DNA of 64,000 nt from Pareuzebyella sediminis (GTDB taxonomy: Bacteria > Bacteroidota > Bacteroidia > Flavobacteriales > Flavobacteriaceae): contig NZ_VTZS01000002.1 in assembly GCF_008367235.1 (NCBI RefSeq), positions 434,001 to 498,000 of the forward strand, read 5' to 3'. The first letter of the stretch is position 1, and the number at the start of each line of letters is the position of its first letter. This document shows, piece by piece, positions 44,094 to 52,288 of the stretch. A program made the translations under genes and the position numbers. The notes beneath the pieces were generated by a model. That model did not search any database and had not been told where the DNA came from. It was given only the letters and a program-made list of their open reading frames with translations.

Positions 44094-45464
44094 ATGAAAA
44101 CGAAAATTTACTTCACGGCGATGATGCTTTTAGGGTACATGGGAGTAAGTAATGCCCAGGCCCAAAACCCGGAATGTATGACCAATTTATCAATCTATGT
44201 CGAACATGCAAAGGTGAAAAATTACGAGGCCGCATATACCCCATGGAAAATGGTGTATGAGACTTGTCCTGAAATTAACCGTGCCAATATCATATATGGT
44301 GAACGAATTTTGGCCGATAAGATAGAAAAGTCTTCGGGGGCGGAAAAGGAGGCTCTGATAAAAGATATGCTGACACTATATGATAATAGTGCCAAATATT
44401 TCCCTAAAAAATACTCACCGGCTACAGTAGCTATCGACAAGGCCCTGTTTATGTATGAGAATAAAATGGGTTCCGATCAAGAGCTTTATGAAATGTTGGA
44501 TAAGGCCTTTCAGGAAGATCCGGGCAATTTTAAAAATCCAAGAGCACTATATCTATATTTTTCAAGTTTGGTAGACCTTCATGGCGCAGGTAGCAAAGAT
44601 TTGCAAGAAGTCTTCGATGTATACGATAATGTAACTGAAAAAATCGAGGAAGAGAACCAACAATTGACCGATATAATTACGCAATTGTTGCCAAAAGATT
44701 CAACGGGTACCATCACAGCAAAAGAAAAGAGAAAGTTGAAGGTAGCGACAACTAATTCAGAGTCTTATGGTAAAATTGCAGGAAGTGTCGATTCGAAATT
44801 AGGAGCCTTGGCCGATTGTGATAATCTTATCCCTTTGTATGAAAAAAGCTTTGAAGAGAAAAAAGGTGATATTACTTGGGTAAAGCGTGCGGTCGGTAGA
44901 ATGTTCAACAAAGAGTGCACCGACGACCCTTTGTTCAGAAAGCTTTTTGAGGCCCAATTGGCTTTGGAGCCCTCAGCAAGTGCTTATCTCTACGGAGGCA
45001 CATTGAAACAAAAATCGGGTGATAGTAAGGGTGCTATTGATGACTTTAACAAAGCCGTGGAATTGGAAACAGATCCTTATAAGAAGTCTGACATCCTATA
45101 CAAAATCGCTACCATTGTCAGAAGAACCAGCAAGTCTCAAGCGAGAAGTTATGCCCAAAAGGCTATTAACGCCAACAAGGCGAATGGCAAAGCCTATCTT
45201 TTGATTGCCAACCTATATGGTAATAGTGCCAACGATTGTGGTAGTACGCCTTTTGAAAAGCGAGCTATTTATTGGAAAGCAGCTGACATGGCGCGTCAGG
45301 CGAGTCGAGTAGACCCGGCGCTTAGCGGGCGTGCCAATCAAGCGGCGCAAAGCTATGCCGAAAGAGCACCCTCGAAAACCGATATCTTTAACGCGGGTAT
45401 GGCGGGTAAGAAGGTATCTTTCAGCTGTTGGGTTGGCGGTAGCGTAACGGTTCCTAACCTGTAG
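44094..45464 (+). CDS. Exported tetratricopeptide-repeat protein
   Basis: A 456-residue protein with a signal peptide ending SNAQAQ and helical repeats throughout. Clear TPR units include LYGGTLKQKSGDSKGAIDDFNKAVELE near residue 301 and AKAYLLIANLYG-like segments further on. TPR modules mediate protein contacts; a periplasmic scaffold is likely. It follows the outer membrane protein by 41 bases and precedes lptC by 7, so it is probably cotranscribed with both. No enzymatic motif is seen. Confidence 0.75.
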   Translation: MKTKIYFTAMMLLGYMGVSNAQAQNPECMTNLSIYVEHAKVKNYEAAYTPWKMVYETCPEINRANIIYGERILADKIEKSSGAEKEALIKDMLTLYDNSAKYFPKKYSPATVAIDKALFMYENKMGSDQELYEMLDKAFQEDPGNFKNPRALYLYFSSLVDLHGAGSKDLQEVFDVYDNVTEKIEEENQQLTDIITQLLPKDSTGTITAKEKRKLKVATTNSESYGKIAGSVDSKLGALADCDNLIPLYEKSFEEKKGDITWVKRAVGRMFNKECTDDPLFRKLFEAQLALEPSASAYLYGGTLKQKSGDSKGAIDDFNKAVELETDPYKKSDILYKIATIVRRTSKSQARSYAQKAINANKANGKAYLLIANLYGNSANDCGSTPFEKRAIYWKAADMARQASRVDPALSGRANQAAQSYAERAPSKTDIFNAGMAGKKVSFSCWVGGSVTVPNL

Positions 45465-45471
45465 CATAACA

Positions 45472-46083
45472 ATGCCTTACGGAAATCATTACAGGAGTAT
45501 AGCCATGATGTTAGTCATGGCTATACTTTTTTTTTCTTGTACCGATACCTATAAAAGGTCTGGCCAAGAGAAGATTCCTTTGGTATTTCCTGGTGGCATT
45601 GCCGAAAACTTCACGTTGACCTTTACCAAGGCCAAAAAGAATGTCGAAACTCAGGATTCGGCCGCTACAAGGGTTGTCGCCGTACTCAAGAGTCCTTTAC
45701 ATCATATTTATGACAATTTAGAATTTCCGTATCGCACTTTTCCTGAAGGTTTGGTTGTTGACTATTTCAACGATAATGGTGAAAAAAGTATCATTAAGGC
45801 CGATTACGCAATACTGTATTCTGCTACAAATATTATCGACTTACAGGGCCACGTAGTTATTGAAGGTCATGACGGTAAAAAATTGGAAGCCCCTCAAATG
45901 TTCTGGGATCAAGAGGACGATTGGATTTTTACACAAGAAAAGTTTAAGTTTACCAATCCGGAAGACGGTACCATAATGGACGGGGAGGGCATGGACTTCA
46001 ATAAAAACCTAAGTTTTTTTAATGCCCATAAGACGTATGGTTTAATGACAATAAGGGAAACGAACAATGATAAAGATTCTTAG
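45472..46083 (+). CDS. lptC: LPS export protein LptC-like
   Basis: Periplasmic bridge component that passes lipopolysaccharide from the inner-membrane ABC exporter. The 203-residue protein has a short N-terminal anchor ending LFFSC, which could be a lipoprotein site, then a beta-jellyroll: FPEGLVVDYFNDNGEKSIIKADYAI, LQGHVVIEGHDGKKLEAPQMFWDQ and IMDGEGMDFN are typical of the LptC/OstA fold. An internal ATG pair near 45505 is an alternative start. Its 3' end overlaps the next gene by 17 bases. Confidence 0.85.
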   Translation: MPYGNHYRSIAMMLVMAILFFSCTDTYKRSGQEKIPLVFPGGIAENFTLTFTKAKKNVETQDSAATRVVAVLKSPLHHIYDNLEFPYRTFPEGLVVDYFNDNGEKSIIKADYAILYSATNIIDLQGHVVIEGHDGKKLEAPQMFWDQEDDWIFTQEKFKFTNPEDGTIMDGEGMDFNKNLSFFNAHKTYGLMTIRETNNDKDS

Positions 46084-46270
46084 ATATACCGAATATCTCT
46101 ATTTAGCCGTATTTTTTTTCTCGATGTATCGTGTATACACCGATTGGAACATCGACCGCCAAGGAACCTATCTTTTCATATTCTTTGCCCTGGTATCGAT
46201 AGGAATGTTTTTTTTCCGTAGAAACTATCGCAAGAAGTTCGAGCAGCGAAGGCGCGAAGACGAAAAGTAA
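46067..46270 (+). CDS. Small two-helix membrane protein, unknown function
   Basis: A 67-residue protein with two membrane helices (about residues 9-22 and 35-50) and a strongly basic C-terminal tail FFRRNYRKKFEQRRREDEK. It overlaps lptC by 17 bases and ends 10 bases before the CorC-like gene, so it is embedded in a translationally coupled series. No family recognised. The overlap and hydrophobic pattern argue that it is a real gene. Confidence 0.7.
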   Translation: MIKILRYTEYLYLAVFFFSMYRVYTDWNIDRQGTYLFIFFALVSIGMFFFRRNYRKKFEQRRREDEK

Positions 46271-46280
46271 TTAGTGTATT

Positions 46281-47570
46281 TTGGAAGCCTCGATAATCAT
46301 TATTGTTCTGTCCCTATTGTTTTCCGCCTTTTTCTCGGGCATGGAAATTGCCTTTATTTCAGCCAACAAAATTCATATTGAAATCGAGAAAAAACAAGAG
46401 GGCTTTTTGGCGAAGGTATTGACACGGCTTACGAAAAGGCCTTCAAAGTTTATTGCCACCATGCTGATTGGCAATAATATTGCGCTTGTGATTTACGGGC
46501 TTTTTATGGGGGAGCTTCTTATGTATTGGTTTCAAGGAATGCTGCCTGTATCCAATGGGTTCCTACAGATCTTATTGACCGATTTTAGTCTACTCACACA
46601 AACCGTAATATCGACCTTGGTAATTTTACTCACTGCCGAATTTTTACCTAAAGTACTGTTTCAGATTTATTCCAATACCTTACTAAAAGTATTAGCCATA
46701 CCGGCCTATTTTTTTTATCTCGTATTTTCCTTTATATCCGGTTTTGTGATATGGGTCTCAGATTTTATTTTACGTACCTTTTTTAAAACAAACGGGGATG
46801 AAGTGCAGCTTTCTTTTAGTAAAATAGAACTTGGCGATTATATTACCGAACAGATGGAAACCGTTGAAGAGGAAGATGAGGTGGACTCGGAAATTCAGAT
46901 TTTTCAGAATGCACTTGAATTTGCAGCTGTGAAGGCTCGGGAAGTCATGGTGCCCCGAACAGAAATCGTGGCCGTTGAACTGCACGAAACACCCAAGAAT
47001 CTTGCTAAACTGTTTACCGAAACAGGTCTTTCGAAGATTTTGATCTACAAAGATACCATTGACAACATTATAGGCTACGTGCACTCGTATGAGCTTTTTA
47101 AAAAGCCTAAAACGATTAAGAGCATTCTATTGCCCGTGGAGTTCGTACCGGAGACCATGCTTATACAGGAAATATTGAACGTGCTTACCAAAAAAAGAAA
47201 AAGTATCGCCGTAGTCCTTGACGAATATGGAGGTACATCGGGCCTGATGACCGTTGAAGATATTGTGGAAGAACTTTTTGGTGAAATAGAGGACGAACAT
47301 GACACTACAGATTTAATCGAGGAACAGATCGATGAGACCACCTATAAGTTTTCGGCCCGACTTGAAGTCGACTACCTGAATGAAACCTACAAGCTAGAAT
47401 TACCCGACAGTGAGGAATATGAAACACTTGGAGGGCTTATCGTTAATGAAATGGGGGAAATACCCGAACAAGATTCCGAAGTGCAGATTGAAAGCTTTCG
47501 ATTTAAAATATTAGAGGTTTCCAACACTAAAATCGATTTGATACTTCTACAGCTACTTGAAAAGTATTAA
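46281..47570 (+). CDS. CNNM/CorC-type membrane protein with CBS domains (hemolysin family)
   Basis: Likely ion transport or homeostasis protein of 429 residues. The N-terminal CNNM transmembrane domain (three to four helices) opens EASIIIIVLSLLFSAFFSGMEIAFISANKIH. Two CBS motifs follow (VMVPRTEIVAVEL and IAVVLDEYGGTSGLMTVEDIVEELFGEI), then a C-terminal CorC_HlyC domain (YKFSARLEVDYLNETYKLELP...YETLGGLIVNEMG). The start is a TTG at 46281, chosen because the membrane domain begins there. Some relatives export Mg or Co. Its place between lptC and a foldase gene is conserved-looking but unexplained. Confidence 0.88.
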   Translation: MEASIIIIVLSLLFSAFFSGMEIAFISANKIHIEIEKKQEGFLAKVLTRLTKRPSKFIATMLIGNNIALVIYGLFMGELLMYWFQGMLPVSNGFLQILLTDFSLLTQTVISTLVILLTAEFLPKVLFQIYSNTLLKVLAIPAYFFYLVFSFISGFVIWVSDFILRTFFKTNGDEVQLSFSKIELGDYITEQMETVEEEDEVDSEIQIFQNALEFAAVKAREVMVPRTEIVAVELHETPKNLAKLFTETGLSKILIYKDTIDNIIGYVHSYELFKKPKTIKSILLPVEFVPETMLIQEILNVLTKKRKSIAVVLDEYGGTSGLMTVEDIVEELFGEIEDEHDTTDLIEEQIDETTYKFSARLEVDYLNETYKLELPDSEEYETLGGLIVNEMGEIPEQDSEVQIESFRFKILEVSNTKIDLILLQLLEKY

Positions 47571-47671
47571 ATGAAGTCGATAGGTTTCGTTCTACGGTCA
47601 GCTGATTGTAGTTTGATTCTGAGCAAAAGAACCACTTACTTATAATTCACCTAGTACTTGTGTTTTACCCT

Positions 47672-47700
47672 TTGTTTTTCAAAAGAAAGTGGTAATTTTG
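47672..47700 (+). promoter_or_regulatory. Promoter of the PpiD-like foldase gene
   Basis: TTG (47672-47674) and TAATTTTG (47693-47700) are spaced by 18 bases, within the Bacteroidota range. The predicted transcription start near 47707 leaves a leader of about 17 bases before the ATG at 47724. Confidence 0.72.
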
Positions 47701-47723
47701 CAAACTGATTTAAAAACCCGAAC

Positions 47724-49844
47724 ATGGCAATTTTAGAGAATATTAGAAAACGAACTACGGTACTTATACTCATTATAGGTTTGGCCCTCTTTGCATTCGT
47801 AATTTCAGGGGTGTTCACCAATGGTGGTCTTAGTGGCGGAAAGGTGGGTTCAAGTATCGCTGAAATCAATGGAGAAGAAATTCCAATCAACGATTTTAGA
47901 CAGAAAGTGGATATAGCCACAAGAAGATCCGGTCCGACCAGCACAACGATGCAGACCGTGAACCAGGTGTACGAGCAAGAAGTTCGAAATGCCATTTTGG
48001 GCCAGCAGTTTGAAGATTTAGGGGTCGATATTGAGCAAGATCAAATACTGAACTATATCGGTTCTATCCCTGGGTATTCCCAGAGTCCCCAATTTTTAAA
48101 TGAAAACGGTGTTTTCGATCAAAATAAATTCAGAAACTTTATTGCCGATTTGAAGGCCAATAATCCTGCGCAATATGATTTGTGGCTGCAAGATGAGCAG
48201 TCGATCATTCAGACGGCAAAACAACAAACTTATTTCAATTTGATTAAGGCCGGGGTAGGGGCGACCTTGAAAGAGGGGGAGTTTGACTACCGTTTGGCAA
48301 ACGATAAAATGGATATCAAATACGTGAGGGTGCCCTATACTTCTATTCCCGATTCTACGATAACCGTATCGAAAAACGATATAGAGACCTATATCAAAAA
48401 TCATAGGGAAGAGTTTAAACAAGATCCAGCCCGAGATATCCAATTCGTTTATTTTGAAGAAAAGCCCTCTGCCGGGGATGAGAAGGCCGTCGAAGATGAG
48501 CTGCTGAATCTATTGAACAATAATGTCGAGTATAATGCACAGACCGACAAAAACGATACCGTTTTAGGATTTAGGGAGACCAAAAACATGGAGGCTTTTC
48601 TAGACCGTAATTCCGATATTAAGTTTGATACGATCTACAAATCGAAGAGGGAACTTCCGGCCAAGTTCGCCGATACCCTAGCAACGTTGGAAGTAGGAGA
48701 GGTTTTTGGTCCTTACAGGGATGGTGATATGTTCAAGGTTTCCAAAATGATGGACAGAAAATCAAATGGTTCTGTGAAGGCCAGCCATATTCTCATCGGG
48801 TATGAAGGGGCCGAAAGACCAAACCCTAATGTAACCAGAACCAAAGAAGAGGCCGAGGCAGAGGCAAAGCGGTTATTGGCCGAAGCGCGTAAGGATGAGA
48901 CAAAATTCGTGGAGTTGGCCAGGGACAACTCAGATGGTCCTTCAGCTCAGAACGGAGGAGATTTAGGTTATTTTCAAGAGGGTAGAATGGTTCCTGAATT
49001 TAACGATTTCGCTTTTCAGAATTCTGTCGGTACCATCGGTATGGTAGAGACCGATTTTGGTTTTCACATTGTTAAGATAGACGACAAGGAGGATGTTTTT
49101 CAAATCGCCACCTTGGCACGTGCCATTGAGCCGTCGGAAGAAACGATCAACACCTTGTTTACCGAGGCAACTAAATTTGAGATGGAATCTGTCTCTTCCG
49201 ATAAGGCCTTTTCTGATTTGGCAAAGGAAAATGATTATGTGGCCCGTCCCGTGAATCAAATAAAGGCGACCGATGAAAACTTGCCTGGTCTAGGTCCACA
49301 ACGCCCTATTGTGCAATGGGCGTTCAATGCCGATACCGAAATCGGGGATATTAGGCGTTTTGATTTAGTAGGCGGCTATGCGGTGGTACAACTGACCAAA
49401 AAATATGAAGCAGGGTTAATGTCGGTAGAAGATGCCTCTGCAACCGTGCTCCCCGAACTTAGAAAGGAGCATAAGGCAGAACAGATTATGGCATCCAACC
49501 AAGGAAAATCGCTTGATGAAATGGCAAAAGATAACAATGTTACCGTGTCCACGGCAACCGCTTTGACCGTTAAATCGCCGACCATACCGGGCTCTGGCCA
49601 AGAACCGGCGGTAGTGGGTACAGCCTACGCAATGAACGAAGGCGATACTTCTAGTTTGATAAAGGGTAATACGGGCGTTTTCAAGATAGAGCTCACGAAA
49701 AAGACAGAAGCTCCTAAATTGGATAACTATAGTACCTATGCCAGTTCCTTAAAGTCCACTAGAGAGGCGAAAGTGAATTCAGAGGTCTATAATGCGCTTA
49801 AAGATGCTTCGGAAATTGAAGATAAAAGAGCGACCTTTTACTAG
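47724..49844 (+). CDS. PpiD-like periplasmic peptidyl-prolyl isomerase/chaperone
   Basis: Membrane-anchored folding factor of 706 residues for exported and outer membrane proteins. One N-terminal membrane helix (residues 12-31) is followed by a SurA-type chaperone region, then a parvulin domain near residues 350-455 (VKASHILIGYEGAE, FVELARDNSDGPSAQNGGDLGYFQEGRMVPEFNDFAF, VETDFGFHIVKI). A second, degenerate parvulin-like region covers the C-terminal third. The length matches the flavobacterial PpiD/SurA-like group. It has its own promoter and terminator. Confidence 0.9.
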   Translation: MAILENIRKRTTVLILIIGLALFAFVISGVFTNGGLSGGKVGSSIAEINGEEIPINDFRQKVDIATRRSGPTSTTMQTVNQVYEQEVRNAILGQQFEDLGVDIEQDQILNYIGSIPGYSQSPQFLNENGVFDQNKFRNFIADLKANNPAQYDLWLQDEQSIIQTAKQQTYFNLIKAGVGATLKEGEFDYRLANDKMDIKYVRVPYTSIPDSTITVSKNDIETYIKNHREEFKQDPARDIQFVYFEEKPSAGDEKAVEDELLNLLNNNVEYNAQTDKNDTVLGFRETKNMEAFLDRNSDIKFDTIYKSKRELPAKFADTLATLEVGEVFGPYRDGDMFKVSKMMDRKSNGSVKASHILIGYEGAERPNPNVTRTKEEAEAEAKRLLAEARKDETKFVELARDNSDGPSAQNGGDLGYFQEGRMVPEFNDFAFQNSVGTIGMVETDFGFHIVKIDDKEDVFQIATLARAIEPSEETINTLFTEATKFEMESVSSDKAFSDLAKENDYVARPVNQIKATDENLPGLGPQRPIVQWAFNADTEIGDIRRFDLVGGYAVVQLTKKYEAGLMSVEDASATVLPELRKEHKAEQIMASNQGKSLDEMAKDNNVTVSTATALTVKSPTIPGSGQEPAVVGTAYAMNEGDTSSLIKGNTGVFKIELTKKTEAPKLDNYSTYASSLKSTREAKVNSEVYNALKDASEIEDKRATFY

Positions 49845-49868
49845 AAAATGCATTGAAGATAGATTATT

Positions 49869-49899
49869 CCTCCCGACCGTAAGGCCGGGAGGTTTTTTT
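49869..49899 (+). terminator. Intrinsic terminator after the PpiD-like gene
   Basis: CCTCCCG (49869-49875) pairs with CGGGAGG (49886-49892) and is followed by seven T. It ends at the stop codon of the convergent GHMP kinase gene. On the minus strand no matching T-run is present, so it works mainly for the plus-strand transcript. Confidence 0.88.
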
Positions 49900-50815
49900 A
49901 TAATACCATTTCATCAAATGGAACGATGGTGTGATATCCCTTGTTCTTAAAATAATCCCGGATAAACTCTCCATTTCCCGTAACCATAACAAAATCTCCT
50001 CCCCAGGCACCGAGACTCTTTACCAGGCCGTTATAATCTGGGAACAATGTTTCCCTTACTGTAGGAAGGTGTAATGTTTTCGATAGTATGTGCTCATGCT
50101 CCTCAAGCAATATTTCAAAATTGGAAAGCGTCGTACACTGTAGGATCTGCTTTGTTATTCGGGTAATTTCGGAAACCAATTTTCGAACGTCGAAATCCAT
50201 ATTTCGATAATGGGAGATACCTTCTCTACTATTTTGCTTCTTACCAAGATGGACGAAATAGACCTGTTTACTGAAAGGAGGGCGGAAATCTATTTCCTTG
50301 ACCACAGGTCGGGGCTTTTTTAACTCGTAAAGAATGGGCTTTGTATGGCGGGCACAGGCGATATCGTAGCCGCTGCCTCCGAAAGAATTCCATAATAGCT
50401 TATAGGGGTCTACATCCGCCCATAGGGCAATATTATTAATGAGGGTCGATGAGGAACCAAGGCCCCAACTCGGTGGAAATTCCAACGTTGTTTCTACCGA
50501 ATATCCACTTGTAGTAGCTAAAAACCTCGGGTTGTATTTTCTTGCATCCCGAAGTATTTTCAACAAGCTGTCTTCTACAGGATTCTTTCTTACAGGTTTT
50601 TTTCTTGACGACAATTCTTCAAAAGTGAGAATCGACTCGAACCAAAGATTTCCTTTTTCATCGTAGCTTTTCCATGTCAAGTGACCAGAATTGATTTTCG
50701 TTACCGATAGTGATTGGCCATAGGTCGTAGGAATCGCAAGGCTTAAGGCGCTATCGAGCACGGCATATTCACCGGTAATCAAAAGTTTTCCGTGACTGTA
50801 GAATCGTTGGGTCAT
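49898..50815 (-). CDS. GYDIA-family GHMP kinase
   Basis: Isoprenoid-pathway kinase of 305 residues, named for its conserved SGYDIACA motif near residue 150. The GHMP ATP loop PPSWGLGSSSTLINNIALW is at about residues 114-132, and the N-terminus reads FYSHGKLLITGEYAVLD. The start overlaps the HMG-CoA reductase stop by 4 bases, so the two are translationally coupled. Since mevalonate kinase and mvaD are elsewhere in the window and a standard phosphomevalonate kinase is absent, it is a candidate for that step. This is inference; it may also phosphorylate mevalonate. Confidence 0.85.
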   Translation of the reverse strand: MTQRFYSHGKLLITGEYAVLDSALSLAIPTTYGQSLSVTKINSGHLTWKSYDEKGNLWFESILTFEELSSRKKPVRKNPVEDSLLKILRDARKYNPRFLATTSGYSVETTLEFPPSWGLGSSSTLINNIALWADVDPYKLLWNSFGGSGYDIACARHTKPILYELKKPRPVVKEIDFRPPFSKQVYFVHLGKKQNSREGISHYRNMDFDVRKLVSEITRITKQILQCTTLSNFEILLEEHEHILSKTLHLPTVRETLFPDYNGLVKSLGAWGGDFVMVTGNGEFIRDYFKNKGYHTIVPFDEMVL

Positions 50816-52134
50816 TGGGAGTTTCTTAACGCCTCAAAAGCATCCACTACGGCATTGTGCGTTGCCGATTTTTTCTTGAAATGCTGAACGAGCACTTGCT
50901 TTTCAGCCTCGGTGGCCCCTAGTTGATTCAAAATATTCATTAGGTGCATTTTCATATGCCCTTCTTGAATGCCTGTAGTTATCAAAGAGCTAAGAGCGGC
51001 AAAGTTTTGGGCTAGCCCCGCAACCGCGACAATTTTCATTAGGTCCTTGGCAGAAGGGTTATCTAATATTTCGAGCGCAAGTTTGACCAATGGGTGTAAG
51101 CTTGTCAGTCCGCCTACAGTTCCAAGAGCGAGCGGAATTTCAATCCAAAAATGAAATTGATCGCCCTTTACCTCCGCATGGGTAAGGCTTGTATAGCGAC
51201 CATCTTTTGAGGCATAGGCATGTACGCCGGCTTCGACTGCCCTAAAATCGTTTCCTGTGGCAATAACAACGGCATCGACACCATTCATAATGCCCTTATT
51301 GTGGGTTACTGCCCTATGAGGTTCGACCCTTGCAATCTCAACAGCTTGAACCATTTTTTGAACACATAGGTTTGCCGGCATAGAATCATTAAGATTGAAA
51401 TCTTCTACCGGGCAACAGACTTCAGCGCGTACCAGACAATCGGGGACATAATTCGAAAGTATACTCATGATAATTTCGATGTGTCGTTCATTTTGCGCTA
51501 AAAGGGTCGACGTTTCTGCCTTTGATTTAAGGGTTTTGGCAAATTGTTCTAGGCACGAGTTGATGAAATTCGCACCCATGGCGTCCAGTGTCTCGAAAGT
51601 ACAATGAAGTTGATAGTAGCCTTCGAGAAGATCGGTTTTATCCTTTAAGATAATATCGGTAATGCCGCCCCCTCTTTTTGACATATTCTTTGTAATGGAA
51701 GCCGCACTTTGTATTAAGTTAGGTTTGATTTCATCAAAAAACAATTGTAGCTTTTTGGGAGTACCCTTATAAATTAAGTGAACCTGACCAATTTTAACGG
51801 TTCCCAGTACGGTGGCGCTGAACCCTCCTCGCTTCAACCAAAACTTGGCGGCTTTACTGGCCGCTGCCACTACTGAACTCTCTTCTATTGCCATTGGAAT
51901 GGCGTATAATTTGTCGTTTATGAGAAAGTTTGGAGCAATGCCCAGCGGTACATAATAATTGGTAACCGTATTTTCTATGAATTCATCATGAAGCCGCTGT
52001 ACATCACTATCAGTGTTCCAGTAACTTTTTAATAATTTTTGGGTGGTCTCTGGCGTACGGGTGTAGTTGACTGAAAGCCAATCTATCTTTTCTTCTTTGC
52101 TAAGTTTCGAGAAACCCTCAACAGGTTTTGTCAT
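50812..52134 (-). CDS. Hydroxymethylglutaryl-CoA reductase, class II
   Basis: Reduces HMG-CoA to mevalonate or, in degradative members, the reverse. Class II motifs are visible: AIPMAIEESSVVAAASKAAKFW with the catalytic Glu near residue 85, DAVVIATGNDFRAVEAGVHAYAS with the catalytic Asp, and LGTVGGLTSLHPLVKLALEIL. The ATG at 52134 (MTKPVEGFSKL, 440 residues) is preferred; the 23 codons before it have no family similarity. Coupled to a GHMP kinase, so a biosynthetic role is the better reading. The promoter lies in the 154-base divergent region with DPP4, where I find no consensus box. Confidence 0.9.
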   Translation of the reverse strand: MTKPVEGFSKLSKEEKIDWLSVNYTRTPETTQKLLKSYWNTDSDVQRLHDEFIENTVTNYYVPLGIAPNFLINDKLYAIPMAIEESSVVAAASKAAKFWLKRGGFSATVLGTVKIGQVHLIYKGTPKKLQLFFDEIKPNLIQSAASITKNMSKRGGGITDIILKDKTDLLEGYYQLHCTFETLDAMGANFINSCLEQFAKTLKSKAETSTLLAQNERHIEIIMSILSNYVPDCLVRAEVCCPVEDFNLNDSMPANLCVQKMVQAVEIARVEPHRAVTHNKGIMNGVDAVVIATGNDFRAVEAGVHAYASKDGRYTSLTHAEVKGDQFHFWIEIPLALGTVGGLTSLHPLVKLALEILDNPSAKDLMKIVAVAGLAQNFAALSSLITTGIQEGHMKMHLMNILNQLGATEAEKQVLVQHFKKKSATHNAVVDAFEALRNSQ

Positions 52135-52288
52135 AAAGTTCGGTTTCGATGGGTAAAGATAACGATAAACCCAAAAAAACGTGACGTTTGGTTTGAAGCC
52201 CAAAAGGGTCGCCCTTTTTACTGGTAAAGTTTATTTATTCGTAAAATAATCACTAAACTTGAATGATTTAAACCATTTATAACATCGT

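Noticed and set aside
50812-52203. Longer start of HMG-CoA reductase at 52203
   Set aside because: The extra 23 residues have no family similarity and the ATG at 52134 fits the usual N-terminus.
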